NCBI RefSeq assembly: GCF_002019695.1
Contig: NZ_KV917376.1
Location: forward strand, 1,753,047 to 1,817,046
Reading direction: 5' to 3'
Source of the DNA: Evansella clarkii
Lineage (GTDB): Bacteria; Bacillota; Bacilli; Bacillales; Salisediminibacteriaceae
Length of the DNA: 64,000 nt
Position numbers and translations under genes: made by a program. Positions 51,975-60,349 of this stretch are shown here, in pieces; within the stretch, counting starts at the first letter, position 1; each line of letters opens with the position of its first letter. Under the pieces are notes generated by a model. That model worked only from the letters and a program-made list of their open reading frames with translations. It was not told the DNA's origin and did no database searches.

Positions 51975-53272
51975 TAGCGCTCATCTCCTTCTACCCGGTA
52001 GCTGCTTTTTACATCCACGACTTCCTCCAGAAGGTCCAGCTGGCGGAGGACATTTTTATAATCACTCTTTGCAGCTTTATGGGTGACAATAATTATTTCT
52101 GCCAGCCCGCTGTTTTTCAAAGGGAGCTGCAGGATTTTTTCCAGGCTTATTTCCAGCTCGGAAAATAATGTAGTTAATGCGGCAAATGTGCCAGGTTTGT
52201 CTTTAGCGTGAATGCGCAGAAAATACTTTGCAAAAACTTCATCTTCTGTTTTCAGTTTTTTGACAAACTGGGGAATAACAGCACTGTTTCCGTTAACATC
52301 AAGGCGCATATTTTTCAGCACTTCCACAAGGTCGGAAACAACAGCTGTAGCAGTAGGAAGTTTCCCGGCCCCGGGCCCGTAAAACATCGTTTCACCAACA
52401 GCCTCGCCGTACACGTAGATAGCGTTGAATTCATTGTGAACTGAGGCCAGAGGATGAGCATCCGGGAGAAGCACCGGTTCTACGCTTACTTCTGCTTTAT
52501 CCTCAGTGCGGCTGGCAATGCCAACGAGTTTCATCGTGTATCCGAGCTGTCTGCAATATTCCAGGTCTTCTGCTGTAACGGATGAAATTCCGGATACGGA
52601 CACGTCATCCAGATCAATGTGCATGGAAAAACCGAGTGTTCCTAAAATTGCAATTTTTCTGGCTGCATCAAGGCCTTCTACATCCGATGTTGGGTCTGCT
52701 TCCGCGAAACCGAGTTCCTGTGCTTCTTTCAGCACTTCATCATATCCCCGGCCTTCCTGGCTCATCTTAGTGAGTATGTAATTGGTTGTCCCATTAACTA
52801 TACCCATCATTTTAGTGATTCTGTCAGAGGAAAGACCTTCCGTAAGACTTCTTAAAATTGGAATTCCGGCGGCAACGCTTGCTTCGTAGAAAAGATCGCA
52901 GCCATTTTCGGCAGCTGCCTGGAGGAGCTCTTTTCCGTGTAACGCCATCAGGTCTTTGTTGGCGGTTACTACATGCTTATGATTTCTGAGCGCCTTTAAC
53001 ACATGTTCCCGCGCAGATTCTATTCCTCCCATGACTTCAATGACAACATCGATTTCTGAGTCTTCGAGTATGTCGTCCGGGTTTATCGTAAGCCTTGATC
53101 CATTGGTCTGCACATCACGTTTTTTCTCTAGCTGGCTGACAAGGATTTTTGTAATTTTAACATTGCAGCCAACCTGGTGTTTCAATTTATCCTGGTGATT
53201 GTCTATAAGATGAACGACTCCGCTTCCAACAGTTCCTAAACCTAAAAGCCCTACAGAAATTACATCCTTCAT
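51974..53272 (-). CDS. hom: homoserine dehydrogenase
   Basis: 432 residues. [18 protein letters not shown] is the Rossmann NAD(P) loop; [13 protein letters not shown] and [14 protein letters not shown] are the catalytic domain; a C-terminal ACT domain (about 350-425, [20 protein letters not shown]) should confer threonine feedback control. First gene of the threonine operon. A good SigA promoter lies about 55 bp upstream. No T-box or other recognised riboswitch is visible in the short leader. Confidence 0.96.
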   Translation of the reverse strand: MKDVISVGLLGLGTVGSGVVHLIDNHQDKLKHQVGCNVKITKILVSQLEKKRDVQTNGSRLTINPDDILEDSEIDVVIEVMGGIESAREHVLKALRNHKHVVTANKDLMALHGKELLQAAAENGCDLFYEASVAAGIPILRSLTEGLSSDRITKMMGIVNGTTNYILTKMSQEGRGYDEVLKEAQELGFAEADPTSDVEGLDAARKIAILGTLGFSMHIDLDDVSVSGISSVTAEDLEYCRQLGYTMKLVGIASRTEDKAEVSVEPVLLPDAHPLASVHNEFNAIYVYGEAVGETMFYGPGAGKLPTATAVVSDLVEVLKNMRLDVNGNSAVIPQFVKKLKTEDEVFAKYFLRIHAKDKPGTFAALTTLFSELEISLEKILQLPLKNSGLAEIIIVTHKAAKSDYKNVLRQLDLLEEVVDVKSSYRVEGDER

Positions 53273-53327
53273 TTTTCCTCACCCTTTATGTCCATTTATT
53301 GTGTACCTTTGTCTTTGTATAAGAGAC

Positions 53328-53357
53328 ATTATAGGGTTTGAATACTATTAATTGCAA
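53328..53357 (-). promoter_or_regulatory. SigA promoter of the threonine operon
   Basis: On the minus strand TTGCAA (53352-53357), 18-bp spacer, TATAAT (53328-53333), leaving a leader of about 50 nt before the hom ATG at 53272. Confidence 0.7.
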
Positions 53358-53435
53358 CATGAAATTACCTGCGGGAGGATGGAACCTTAGAATCTGCTTT
53401 TTCCCAGGCTAGTGCTACTCAAGGACTTCGACAAG

Positions 53436-53449
53436 TGTAAGCGTTTTCC
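53436..53449 (+). promoter_or_regulatory. near-consensus cre upstream of hom/abgT
   Basis: TGTAAGCGTTTTCC fits the cre consensus TGWAANCGNTNWCA except for the last base. It lies between the divergent hom and abgT genes, about 80 bp upstream of the hom -35 and 327 bp upstream of abgT, so the target is uncertain. Confidence 0.35.
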
Positions 53450-53586
53450 TTTTCGGGGAAAATTTTATTTTTTTCAGAATAGAAAAACATAGAAGAAATA
53501 AGAGTTTAAGAGTTTATCTGGGTTGCACCTGAAAATTTTTTGCAGACAAATAAAAAAATCTGTGATAGTGTAAAAATACGGAATAA

Positions 53587-53605
53587 TTAAGGAAACATTC
53601 CTTAA
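53587..53605. promoter_or_regulatory. TTAAGGAA-ACA-TTCCTTAA inverted repeat in the abgT leader
   Basis: A perfect 8-bp inverted repeat with a 3-bp centre, 171 bp upstream of abgT. A second AGGAATCTTCCTTAAT copy lies at about 53721-53736. The sequence between also contains a GGCGG...CCGCC hairpin (about 53652-53671). It may be an operator for the regulator encoded at 60350, or an RNA structure in the leader. Confidence 0.45.
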
Positions 53606-53775
53606 ATGGTCGGAGTTCAAAAAGCGACTAAGAAACCCAGGAAAGAAAGGAGGCGGGCAAGACAGCCGCCGCACGCTTCCGGTTCTGTATGGTCCTTCCA
53701 GACAGCTCTTATCATTTATTCAGGAATCTTCCTTAATTACTCCATTCCACTACATATCAGAAGGAAGGTGTTTGT

Positions 53776-55317
53776 ATGACAGAACCAAATTTACAGCACG
53801 AGGGAACAGAGAAGAAAGGCTTATTTATGCGTTTTCTGGACGGAGTTGAAAAGGTCGGTAATAAACTTCCCCATCCGTTTATCCTGTTCGTGTATCTTGC
53901 TCTGACAGTTATTGTTGTTTCAGCGATTGTAAGCGTTTTTGGCGTAAGTGTTGTCCATCCTGGCACCCAGGAAGAAATGGCTATCCGCAGCTTATTATCA
54001 GGAGAAGGTCTTCGCTATATTATTGACTCCATGCTTGATAATTTTACAGGCTTTGCACCGCTTGGCCTTGTACTTGTAATGATGCTCGGTATCGGGCTTG
54101 CTCAGAAGGTAGGGCTGATTCAGGCGTTCATGAGAAAGTCGATCATTAATGCTCCTCCTGCGTTAGTTACATATGCTGTTCTTTTCGCAGGTGTAATCGG
54201 AAACCTTGCTTCAGATGCAGCATTTATCATTGTACCGCCACTGGCAGCGATGGTATTCTACGGGCTTGGGAGACACCCCCTGGCAGGTCTTGCAGCCGGA
54301 TTTGCCGGTGCCGGAGCAGGTTTTACAGCAAACATCTTTATTGCCGGAACAGACGCATTGCTTTCCGGAATATCTACAGAGGTTGCTCAGACAATTGACC
54401 CTAATATGATTGTTACTCCGGTAGATAACTGGTTCTTCATGATTTTCTCCGTGGTTATGCTTATGATCGTAGGTGCGTTCGTAACGGAAAAAATTATTGA
54501 ACCGAAGCTTGGCAAGTATGAAGGTGACGCGGAGAAGCGTCTTGAAAAAGTTACAGATGAGGAAAATCGCGGACTTCGCAACGCATTAATTACAGGCCTT
54601 ATATACATCGGACTCATTTTGCTTGTGCTTCTTCCGGAAAATGCTCCTCTCCGCGGTGAGGACGGTGGAATTGTTCCATCACCGTTTCTGAACGGTATAA
54701 TCCCGATCATCTTATTCTTCTTCATCTCTGTTGCTATCGCTTATGGTATGACTGTTGGAAAAATTAAAGGGACGAAAGATATTCCAAACTATATGGCGGA
54801 AGCAATGAAGGATATGTCTGCGTATATCGTCCTCATATTTGCAGCTGCACAGTTTATTGCTTACTTTAACTGGAGTAACCTAGGAATCTGGATTGCGGTA
54901 AACAGCGCGGAATTTTTACAGAATGCTAACTTAACAGGAATCTACGTGATTGTCGGCTTTACTTTGCTGACAGCTGTACTGAACTTGTTTATCTTCAGCG
55001 GCTCCGCCCAGTGGGCGCTTATGGCACCAATTTTTATTCCGATGTTTATGCTGCTTGATTACAACCCGGCATATGTCCAGCTGGCATACCGTCTTGGGGA
55101 TTCAGCAACAAACATCATTACACCGCTGAACCCGTATATGTTAGTGGTGCTCGCATTCATGCGTGACTATGATAAAAAAGCCGGGTTCGGAACATTGTTC
55201 GCAATGATGCTTCCTTACGCGTTGTTCTTCCTTGGCTTCTGGATCGTTATCTTTATCGCCTGGACGCTGCTTGGACTCCCGATCGGCCCAGGTGTGGAAA
55301 TGTATATTAACCAGTAA
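53776..55317 (+). CDS. abgT: AbgT-family transporter
   Basis: 513 residues. RFLDGVEKVGNKLPHPFILF is the diagnostic AbgT opening, followed by about eleven helices. GNLASDAAFIIVPPLAAMVF and FTANIFIAGTDALLSG are re-entrant-loop motifs, and FSGSAQWALMAPIFIPMFML and RLGDSATNIITPLNPYM are the second repeat. E. coli AbgT imports p-aminobenzoyl-glutamate; other members export sulfonamide-like drugs. Here two M20 hydrolase genes, one AbgA-like, follow, so import and hydrolysis of aminoacyl- or benzoyl-glutamate-type compounds is the likely role. AGAAGGAAGGTG ribosome binding site. Confidence 0.93.
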   Translation: MTEPNLQHEGTEKKGLFMRFLDGVEKVGNKLPHPFILFVYLALTVIVVSAIVSVFGVSVVHPGTQEEMAIRSLLSGEGLRYIIDSMLDNFTGFAPLGLVLVMMLGIGLAQKVGLIQAFMRKSIINAPPALVTYAVLFAGVIGNLASDAAFIIVPPLAAMVFYGLGRHPLAGLAAGFAGAGAGFTANIFIAGTDALLSGISTEVAQTIDPNMIVTPVDNWFFMIFSVVMLMIVGAFVTEKIIEPKLGKYEGDAEKRLEKVTDEENRGLRNALITGLIYIGLILLVLLPENAPLRGEDGGIVPSPFLNGIIPIILFFFISVAIAYGMTVGKIKGTKDIPNYMAEAMKDMSAYIVLIFAAAQFIAYFNWSNLGIWIAVNSAEFLQNANLTGIYVIVGFTLLTAVLNLFIFSGSAQWALMAPIFIPMFMLLDYNPAYVQLAYRLGDSATNIITPLNPYMLVVLAFMRDYDKKAGFGTLFAMMLPYALFFLGFWIVIFIAWTLLGLPIGPGVEMYINQ

Positions 55318-55349
55318 ACCACTTGAAGTGGCGAATGGATGTTATGCTG

Positions 55350-55380
55350 AAGGGAGCAGGTGAAAAACTTGGCTCCCTTT
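55350..55380 (+). terminator. possible terminator after abgT
   Basis: AGGGAGC and GGCTCCCTTT (about 55352-55380) form a 6-7-bp stem with a short following T run; a smaller CCACTT/AGTGG hairpin lies at the stop codon. Confidence 0.45.
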
Positions 55381-55461
55381 GGGTTTACTTATAAAATTTT
55401 TTCTGTCGAATCAATTTCATTATTCAAGATTCTCAACTTTAAAATGAATTTTATCTTAAAA

Positions 55462-55623
55462 TGTACTTTGTAGTTCGATTTACGCTTCAGACGGACGCGT
55501 TCTGCGGGCACGGCTTCAACTAATTTTTTCCGGCAAAACGCCGTCAAAAATGGATTTTCAGCTTTTCATGCTTTTCCCGCCAGAGTCGCCGTCTTACGCT
55601 GCAATCGAAAAGAAACGTTCGTC
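55462..55623 (-). repeat. MITE-like family A, inverted copy (A3)
   Basis: Read on the minus strand it starts GACGAACGTTTCTTTTCGATT and GCAGCGTAAGACGGCGACT, then GCTGAAAATCCATTTTTGACGG, AGAACGCGTCCGTCTGAAGC and GTAAATCGAACTACAAAGTA. The same ordered blocks occur at 2697-2968 with about 110 bp extra inside. Terminal inverted repeats are imperfect. It occupies the gap before the first M20 gene. Confidence 0.75.
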
Positions 55624-55764
55624 CTTTTTTATACAAAGTATATATATAATATTCATTCTGTCGGAAGGAGAAAAAGCTCTTTCCAACAAGCAAAATAGTT
55701 TCAATTTTTCAAAGGAACTAATAATTAATGAACTATACATACAAATTCGATGGAGGGATACATC

Positions 55765-56970
55765 ATGAATAAGCCAACTGTAAAAGGACAGGGAGAAAAA
55801 CATTTTGACGAAGTAGTTTCCATTCGGAGGCACTTTCACCAAAACCCAGAGCTTAGCGGCGAGGAAGCGGAAACGTCTAAAAAAGTTCAGGAAAAACTTA
55901 CCGAGTATGGAATTCCCTATAAAACCGGCTATGCAGAGCATGGAGTGCTTGGTGTTATTGAAGGAGGCAGGCCAGGACCCACTGTAGCGCTCCGGGCCGA
56001 TATGGATGCTCTTCCAATCCATGAAGAAAATGACCACCCGTATATTTCCAAAGTGCCGGGAAAAATGCATGCTTGCGGGCATGATGCTCACACGGCGATG
56101 CTTCTTGGAACAGGAAAAATTCTTAACAGCATGAAGGATGAGCTGCCAGGTAAAGTGCTTCTTGTTTTTCAGCCATCGGAAGAAATCACCCCAATAGGCG
56201 GCGCTCAGCCGATGATGGAGGACGGTGTCTTTGATGAACACAAACCAGACATGATTTTTGCCCAGCATGTATGGCCTGATCTTCCGGTTGGGCAGATTGG
56301 CTGTGTTCCAGGACCGATCATGGGGGCATCTGACAGATTTAAAATAGTTATTAATGGTGCCGGAGGCCATGCGAGTATGCCTCACCAGACTGTTGACGCA
56401 ATTATAGTTGCCAACAATGTGATCTCCAGTCTTCAGACAATCGTCAGCAGAAATGTGGATCCGGTCGACTCTGCGGTCCTGACAGTTGGCCGCATAGACG
56501 GAGGAAGCAGGTACAACGTCATCGCCAGCAAAGTGACGATTGAAGGAACGATCAGAACCTATAAACCGGAGACGAAGGAAATGGTGAAAAGACGGTTCCA
56601 TACAATCGTTAATGGAGTTGCTGAATCTATGGAGGCTTCCGCAAGCATTGAGTATTACGACGGATACCCGGCTACGGTGAACCATGCAGAATGGGCGGAA
56701 CATGTGACGGATACTGCGAAGGAAATGTATGGGGACAGTGCGGCTCCCGAAGTGAACCCTGTCCTTGGAGGAGAAGATTTCAGCCGGTTCCTTTTGAAAT
56801 ATCCTGGAGCTTATTTCTGGCTCGGTACAGCCCTTCCTGGAGTGGAAAAACAAAAGCCGCTCCATGACCCGCAGTTTAAAATTGATGAGCGGGCAATTGT
56901 TTACGGCACTGAGATGATGGCCCAGGTGGCTGTAAATGCTCTGTTTAAGGGAGCAGGTAAAAATGAATGA
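55765..56970 (+). CDS. M20 family amidohydrolase
   Basis: 401 residues from the ATG at 55765 (GGAGGGATACATC upstream; an ATG at 55750 precedes the ribosome binding site). MHACGHDAHTAMLLG carries the Cys/His/Asp metal-ligand cluster of the hippurate hydrolase/IAA-amino-acid hydrolase subgroup; SEEITPIGGAQPMMEDG includes the catalytic Glu; VLGGEDFSRFLLKYPGAYFWLG is the C-terminal motif. It hydrolyses N-acylated amino acids. It overlaps the next gene by 8 bp and lies behind AbgT, so it probably acts on what AbgT imports. Confidence 0.92.
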   Translation: MNKPTVKGQGEKHFDEVVSIRRHFHQNPELSGEEAETSKKVQEKLTEYGIPYKTGYAEHGVLGVIEGGRPGPTVALRADMDALPIHEENDHPYISKVPGKMHACGHDAHTAMLLGTGKILNSMKDELPGKVLLVFQPSEEITPIGGAQPMMEDGVFDEHKPDMIFAQHVWPDLPVGQIGCVPGPIMGASDRFKIVINGAGGHASMPHQTVDAIIVANNVISSLQTIVSRNVDPVDSAVLTVGRIDGGSRYNVIASKVTIEGTIRTYKPETKEMVKRRFHTIVNGVAESMEASASIEYYDGYPATVNHAEWAEHVTDTAKEMYGDSAAPEVNPVLGGEDFSRFLLKYPGAYFWLGTALPGVEKQKPLHDPQFKIDERAIVYGTEMMAQVAVNALFKGAGKNE

Positions 56971-58267
56971 TCAGATTAATAGTTTTATAGCCGGACAAAA
57001 GGAATTTCTTGATAGTTTGAGGAGGGACTTGCACAAGCATCCGGAAACTGGCTGGACGGAGTACTACACAACATGGCGGATAGCCAGTGAACTGGAAGTG
57101 CTCGGTTTTACATTGGCAGTTGGCCAGGATGTACTTGTTTCAGAAGCTCGGATGGGAGTGCCTGAGCCTGAAGAGCTTGCCGAGGCAGAGGAACGTGCTC
57201 GTTCCCTCGGTGTGCCACAGGAGTATGTCGTAAAAATGAGCGGGGGGCATACAGGGCTGGTTGCCTGTTATGATTCAGGAGTTGAGGGCCCGCACCTGGC
57301 CTTTCGTTTCGATATAGATGCTCTGCCGATAAAAGAGGCAGTTATTGACAGCCATCTCCCGGCTAAGGAAGGATTTTCTTCAAAGTGGGATGGCAGGATG
57401 CACGCCTGCGCCCATGACGGCCATACAACGATAGGTGTTGGACTTGCCCGGTTTATTTCCGAGGTGAAGAACGATCTGAAGGGAAAAATTACGCTTATTT
57501 TTCAGCCTGCAGAAGAAGGGAGCAGAGGAGCTGTTTCCATGGTGGAAAAAGGCTGGCTTGACGATGTGGATTACTTCCTGTCGGGCCATATAGGGATTAC
57601 TTCCATGGAAGTTGGTGCCATTGCAGCCGGAACAGACGGATTTCTGGCAACGAGCAAAATAAACGTTGTTTTTCGCGGAAAATCCGCCCATGCAGGAGTA
57701 GCTCCTCAGGATGGAAATAACGCCCTTCTGGCAGCAACATCTGCAGCTGTTCATTTGCACGGGATTTCCCGCCATTCAGGAGGGGCAACAAGGATTAATG
57801 TTGGCCGGATTGAAGCTGGCAGCGGAAGAAACATTATTTCCGACCTTGGAAAGCTGGAACTGGAAACCCGCGGAGAAACAACGGAGCTGAATGAGTATAT
57901 GGCTCAGGAAGCAAAGCGGGTGATTGAAGCTGCCGCAGCAATGCATAATGTGGAATCAGAAATCGAAGTTGTGGGGCAAGGGATCGGTGCAGAGAGTGAT
58001 GAGTGGTTTGTTGATGAGGTTGAGCGGGCTGTGGAAGGAAGCGCACGCATCAGCCGGGTGATTCCGAGATTGTCGCTAGGGGGCTCTGAGGATGCCACCT
58101 ATATGATGAAAAGGGTCCAGGAAAACGGCGGAAAGGCGACATACATGCTCTTCGGAACGCCACTTCCAGCAGGGCACCATCACCCTGAATTTGATTTTGA
58201 CGAAGGTGTACTGGCAGCAGGCGTGGAGACATATGCCAGGATGCTGATGAGGTATCTGGAAAAATAA
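56963..58267 (+). CDS. M20 family peptidase, AbgA/AbgB-like
   Basis: 434 residues from the ATG at 56963 (AAGGGAGCAGG upstream). Residues 14-40 contain DSLRRDLHKHPETGWTEYYT; DGRMHACAHDGHTTIGVG has the AHDGH version of the metal motif seen in p-aminobenzoyl-glutamate hydrolase AbgA; FQPAEEGSRGAVSMV includes the catalytic Glu-Glu. E. coli AbgA is 436 residues, a close length match. Together with AbgT this is the main evidence for p-aminobenzoyl-glutamate or related amide use. Confidence 0.9.
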   Translation: MNDQINSFIAGQKEFLDSLRRDLHKHPETGWTEYYTTWRIASELEVLGFTLAVGQDVLVSEARMGVPEPEELAEAEERARSLGVPQEYVVKMSGGHTGLVACYDSGVEGPHLAFRFDIDALPIKEAVIDSHLPAKEGFSSKWDGRMHACAHDGHTTIGVGLARFISEVKNDLKGKITLIFQPAEEGSRGAVSMVEKGWLDDVDYFLSGHIGITSMEVGAIAAGTDGFLATSKINVVFRGKSAHAGVAPQDGNNALLAATSAAVHLHGISRHSGGATRINVGRIEAGSGRNIISDLGKLELETRGETTELNEYMAQEAKRVIEAAAAMHNVESEIEVVGQGIGAESDEWFVDEVERAVEGSARISRVIPRLSLGGSEDATYMMKRVQENGGKATYMLFGTPLPAGHHHPEFDFDEGVLAAGVETYARMLMRYLEK

Positions 58268-58321
58268 TGTGTTTGTTTTGGAATATTGGGTGGCGTTTTA
58301 TATAACGAATCGGGCTGTGGT

Positions 58322-58660
58322 TGCGAAGTTGTGGCATTAACTTGTGATATAGGGATGCCAACCTGCGAAAAGAAGATTTCCATCTGCGAAAACAGGGTGC
58401 CAATATGCGAAGTGAGTTTCAACCTGCGAAAAGAAGGTTTCAATTTGCGAAAATAAGGTGCTAGCCTGAGAAAACAGGGTGCTAACCTGAGAAAACGGGA
58501 TGCTAACCTGCGAAAGTAGAGGTTCAATTCGCGAAACAGGAGACCCCATTCTCGAAATCAGTGTGTTTATTCTCGAACCCGAACCCAATTCTCGAAAACA
58601 GCACTTCCATTCTCGAACCAAGGGACCCAATTCTCGAAATCAACTTGTTAATTCTCGAAA
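58322..58660 (+). repeat. 17-unit, 21-bp periodic TGCGAA/CTCGAA array (C3)
   Basis: Cores fall at 58322, 58343, 58364, 58385, 58406, 58425, 58446, 58467, 58488, 58509, 58530, 58551, 58572, 58591, 58612, 58633 and 58654. Fourteen of sixteen steps are 21 bp and two are 19 bp. The core drifts along the array from TGCGAA (left) through TGAGAA and CGCGAA to CTCGAA (right), often preceded by CCAAC or CCAAT. It fills the 468-bp gap between two M20 genes. Confidence 0.92.
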
Positions 58661-58735
58661 CAAAACCAAACCCTATCAAATAATACCGCGGTTTCGCTTC
58701 ACAGATAGTAGAAATCTTATAAAGGATGAAAGCAT

Positions 58736-59980
58736 ATGAAAGAATGGCTGGAGAAAACGTTAAAAAAACTAAATTTAACAGATTCGATGATCCAAAAAGA
58801 TGGTTTTACCCGGCTTGGCTACAGCGAAGACGAGATGAAATCAATGGAAGTTTTTAAGAAGGTTTCAAGAGAGCTGGGGTTAACTGTACGAACTGATGAG
58901 GCAGGAAACGTAATCTCTCGCTGGGAAGAGGGCCCGCAAGCAAGCGGCCTGCCTGCAGTTACCTTAGGCTCCCACGTTGATACAGTTAAGCACGGAGGCG
59001 GATACGATGGAGTTGCTGGTGTACTTTGTGCCCTCGGAGCGGTGAAAAAGCTCAAAGATGAAGGCTATAAACCAGCATACCCTGTAGAGGTCATTTGTTT
59101 TGCCTCCGAAGAATCTTCCCGATTTGGAGTTTCAACAATTGGAAGTAAAGCGATGGCTGGAATTCTCGACCCAGATCAGCTGGCAATTATCGCGGATGAA
59201 AACGGAGTAACGATAAAAGAAGCTGTGGAAAGCACCGGGCTTGACTGGTGCGCAATCGGGCAAGCTGAGCGTGAAACTGATGAGATTAAAAGCTTTGCAG
59301 AGCTCCATATTGAGCAAGGCACAGTTATCGAAAACGCAGGTGCCCAGTTCGGAGCAGTATCAGCGGTAGCTTGCCCCATCAGACTGAAGCTGACGATTAA
59401 CGGGAAGATGGGCCACACAGGAACAACGCCCATGGGGATGAGGCAGGATGCTCTTACGGCGGCAGCACCTATTATATCCTTTGTTGCTGAAGAAGGAGCA
59501 AGGCTGTCCCGGGAGTCAGAAGACCGCCTTGTTGCCACGGTGAGTACGATAAATGCTATGCCGAATGCTATGAATGTGATACCGGGGATTGTGGAGCTCG
59601 GCATCGATATCCGCAGTGTTAACGATTCACTGAAGGAAAATATGGCGAGATTGATCTCTGATAAAGTTGTGAGTGTGGAAAAAGATTATACTGTGAGCAT
59701 CGAAGTGGAAGAACTCGTAAACAATCCTTCAGTCACCCTGGATAAAAATCTGATGGAATTACTGGCACAATTAGGGGAACAGGAAGGCTACCGATCCCAC
59801 GAAATGATCAGCGGTGCTGGCCACGATGTGATGAATATGGCAAAAAAATGGCCAGCGGGACTAGTGTTCATTCCATGCAGGGACGGGCTCAGCCACCATC
59901 CGGAAGAGCATGCCTCGCTGGAGGACCTGGAAATGGGGACAAACATTTTAACTGCTTATATAAAAAATGAAGCTGAGTAA
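58736..59980 (+). CDS. M20 family amidase (N-carbamoyl-amino-acid hydrolase/allantoate amidohydrolase type)
   Basis: 414 residues. LGSHVDTVKHGGGYDGVAGV contains the first metal ligands and FASEESSRFGVSTIGSKAM the catalytic Glu pair; AELHIEQGTVIENA and MGHTGTTPMGMRQDALTAAA are typical of the hydantoinase/carbamoylase (AmaB, AllC, UAB) subgroup, which hydrolyses N-carbamoyl or N-formyl groups. The terminal SGAGHDVMNMAKKWPAGLVFIP matches too. It is separated from the two upstream M20 genes by the 21-bp array, but on the same strand. Confidence 0.9.
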   Translation: MKEWLEKTLKKLNLTDSMIQKDGFTRLGYSEDEMKSMEVFKKVSRELGLTVRTDEAGNVISRWEEGPQASGLPAVTLGSHVDTVKHGGGYDGVAGVLCALGAVKKLKDEGYKPAYPVEVICFASEESSRFGVSTIGSKAMAGILDPDQLAIIADENGVTIKEAVESTGLDWCAIGQAERETDEIKSFAELHIEQGTVIENAGAQFGAVSAVACPIRLKLTINGKMGHTGTTPMGMRQDALTAAAPIISFVAEEGARLSRESEDRLVATVSTINAMPNAMNVIPGIVELGIDIRSVNDSLKENMARLISDKVVSVEKDYTVSIEVEELVNNPSVTLDKNLMELLAQLGEQEGYRSHEMISGAGHDVMNMAKKWPAGLVFIPCRDGLSHHPEEHASLEDLEMGTNILTAYIKNEAE

Positions 59981-59982
59981 GG

Positions 59983-60008
59983 AAAGGGAGACAGCGTCTC
60001 TCTTTTTC
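59983..60008 (+). terminator. terminator after the carbamoylase-type gene
   Basis: AAAGGGAGAC, loop AGC, GTCTCTCTTT, 10 bp with one G-U pair, then TTCTG. The rest of the gap to 60350 (about 340 bp) is AT-rich with no clear feature apart from a GTAAACTGCAG block near 60228. Confidence 0.85.
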
Positions 60009-60349
60009 TGTGTGGTTAACGATGTATTTATCGTTATAAAAAATCAGAGAAGCTGCACGGAGATTTCTTGAATACCCGAACCTCAGTAAATCTGAAGAGA
60101 AAGGTAATGCCAGACAGTTTCACATGCCAGACAGATTAAAAACGAGCACCGCACACCTGCTCACAATTAATTAACCTGCAGGACTTAAGTTGCAGAGTAT
60201 GTTATTTTTATAGTAGGCGTTACTGTAAGTAAACTGCAGTCAGCCGCCTTAGAATATTAAACCGTAATTATTAATGGAACTATTTTTCAAAATTAAACCA
60301 TTCAAACATACATAAATATGTTTTTCAACATCAGGAGGAGGAAGTTAAA

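Noticed and set aside
53273-53360. T-box in front of hom
   Set aside because: The promoter lies about 55 bp from the start codon, leaving no room for a T-box, and no TGGNACCGCG-like antiterminator sequence is present.
53521-53775. A folate or other riboswitch in the abgT leader
   Set aside because: Hairpins are present, but I could not match the sequence to THF, ZTP, guanidine or T-box consensus elements. It is recorded only as an inverted repeat.
58050-58630. Open frames with heptad repeats (e.g. LFSQVST-type units) on the minus strand
   Set aside because: They are the 21-bp DNA array read as seven codons. The 19-bp steps shift the frame, several frames are open at once, there is no good ribosome binding site, and they overlap the end of an M20 gene.
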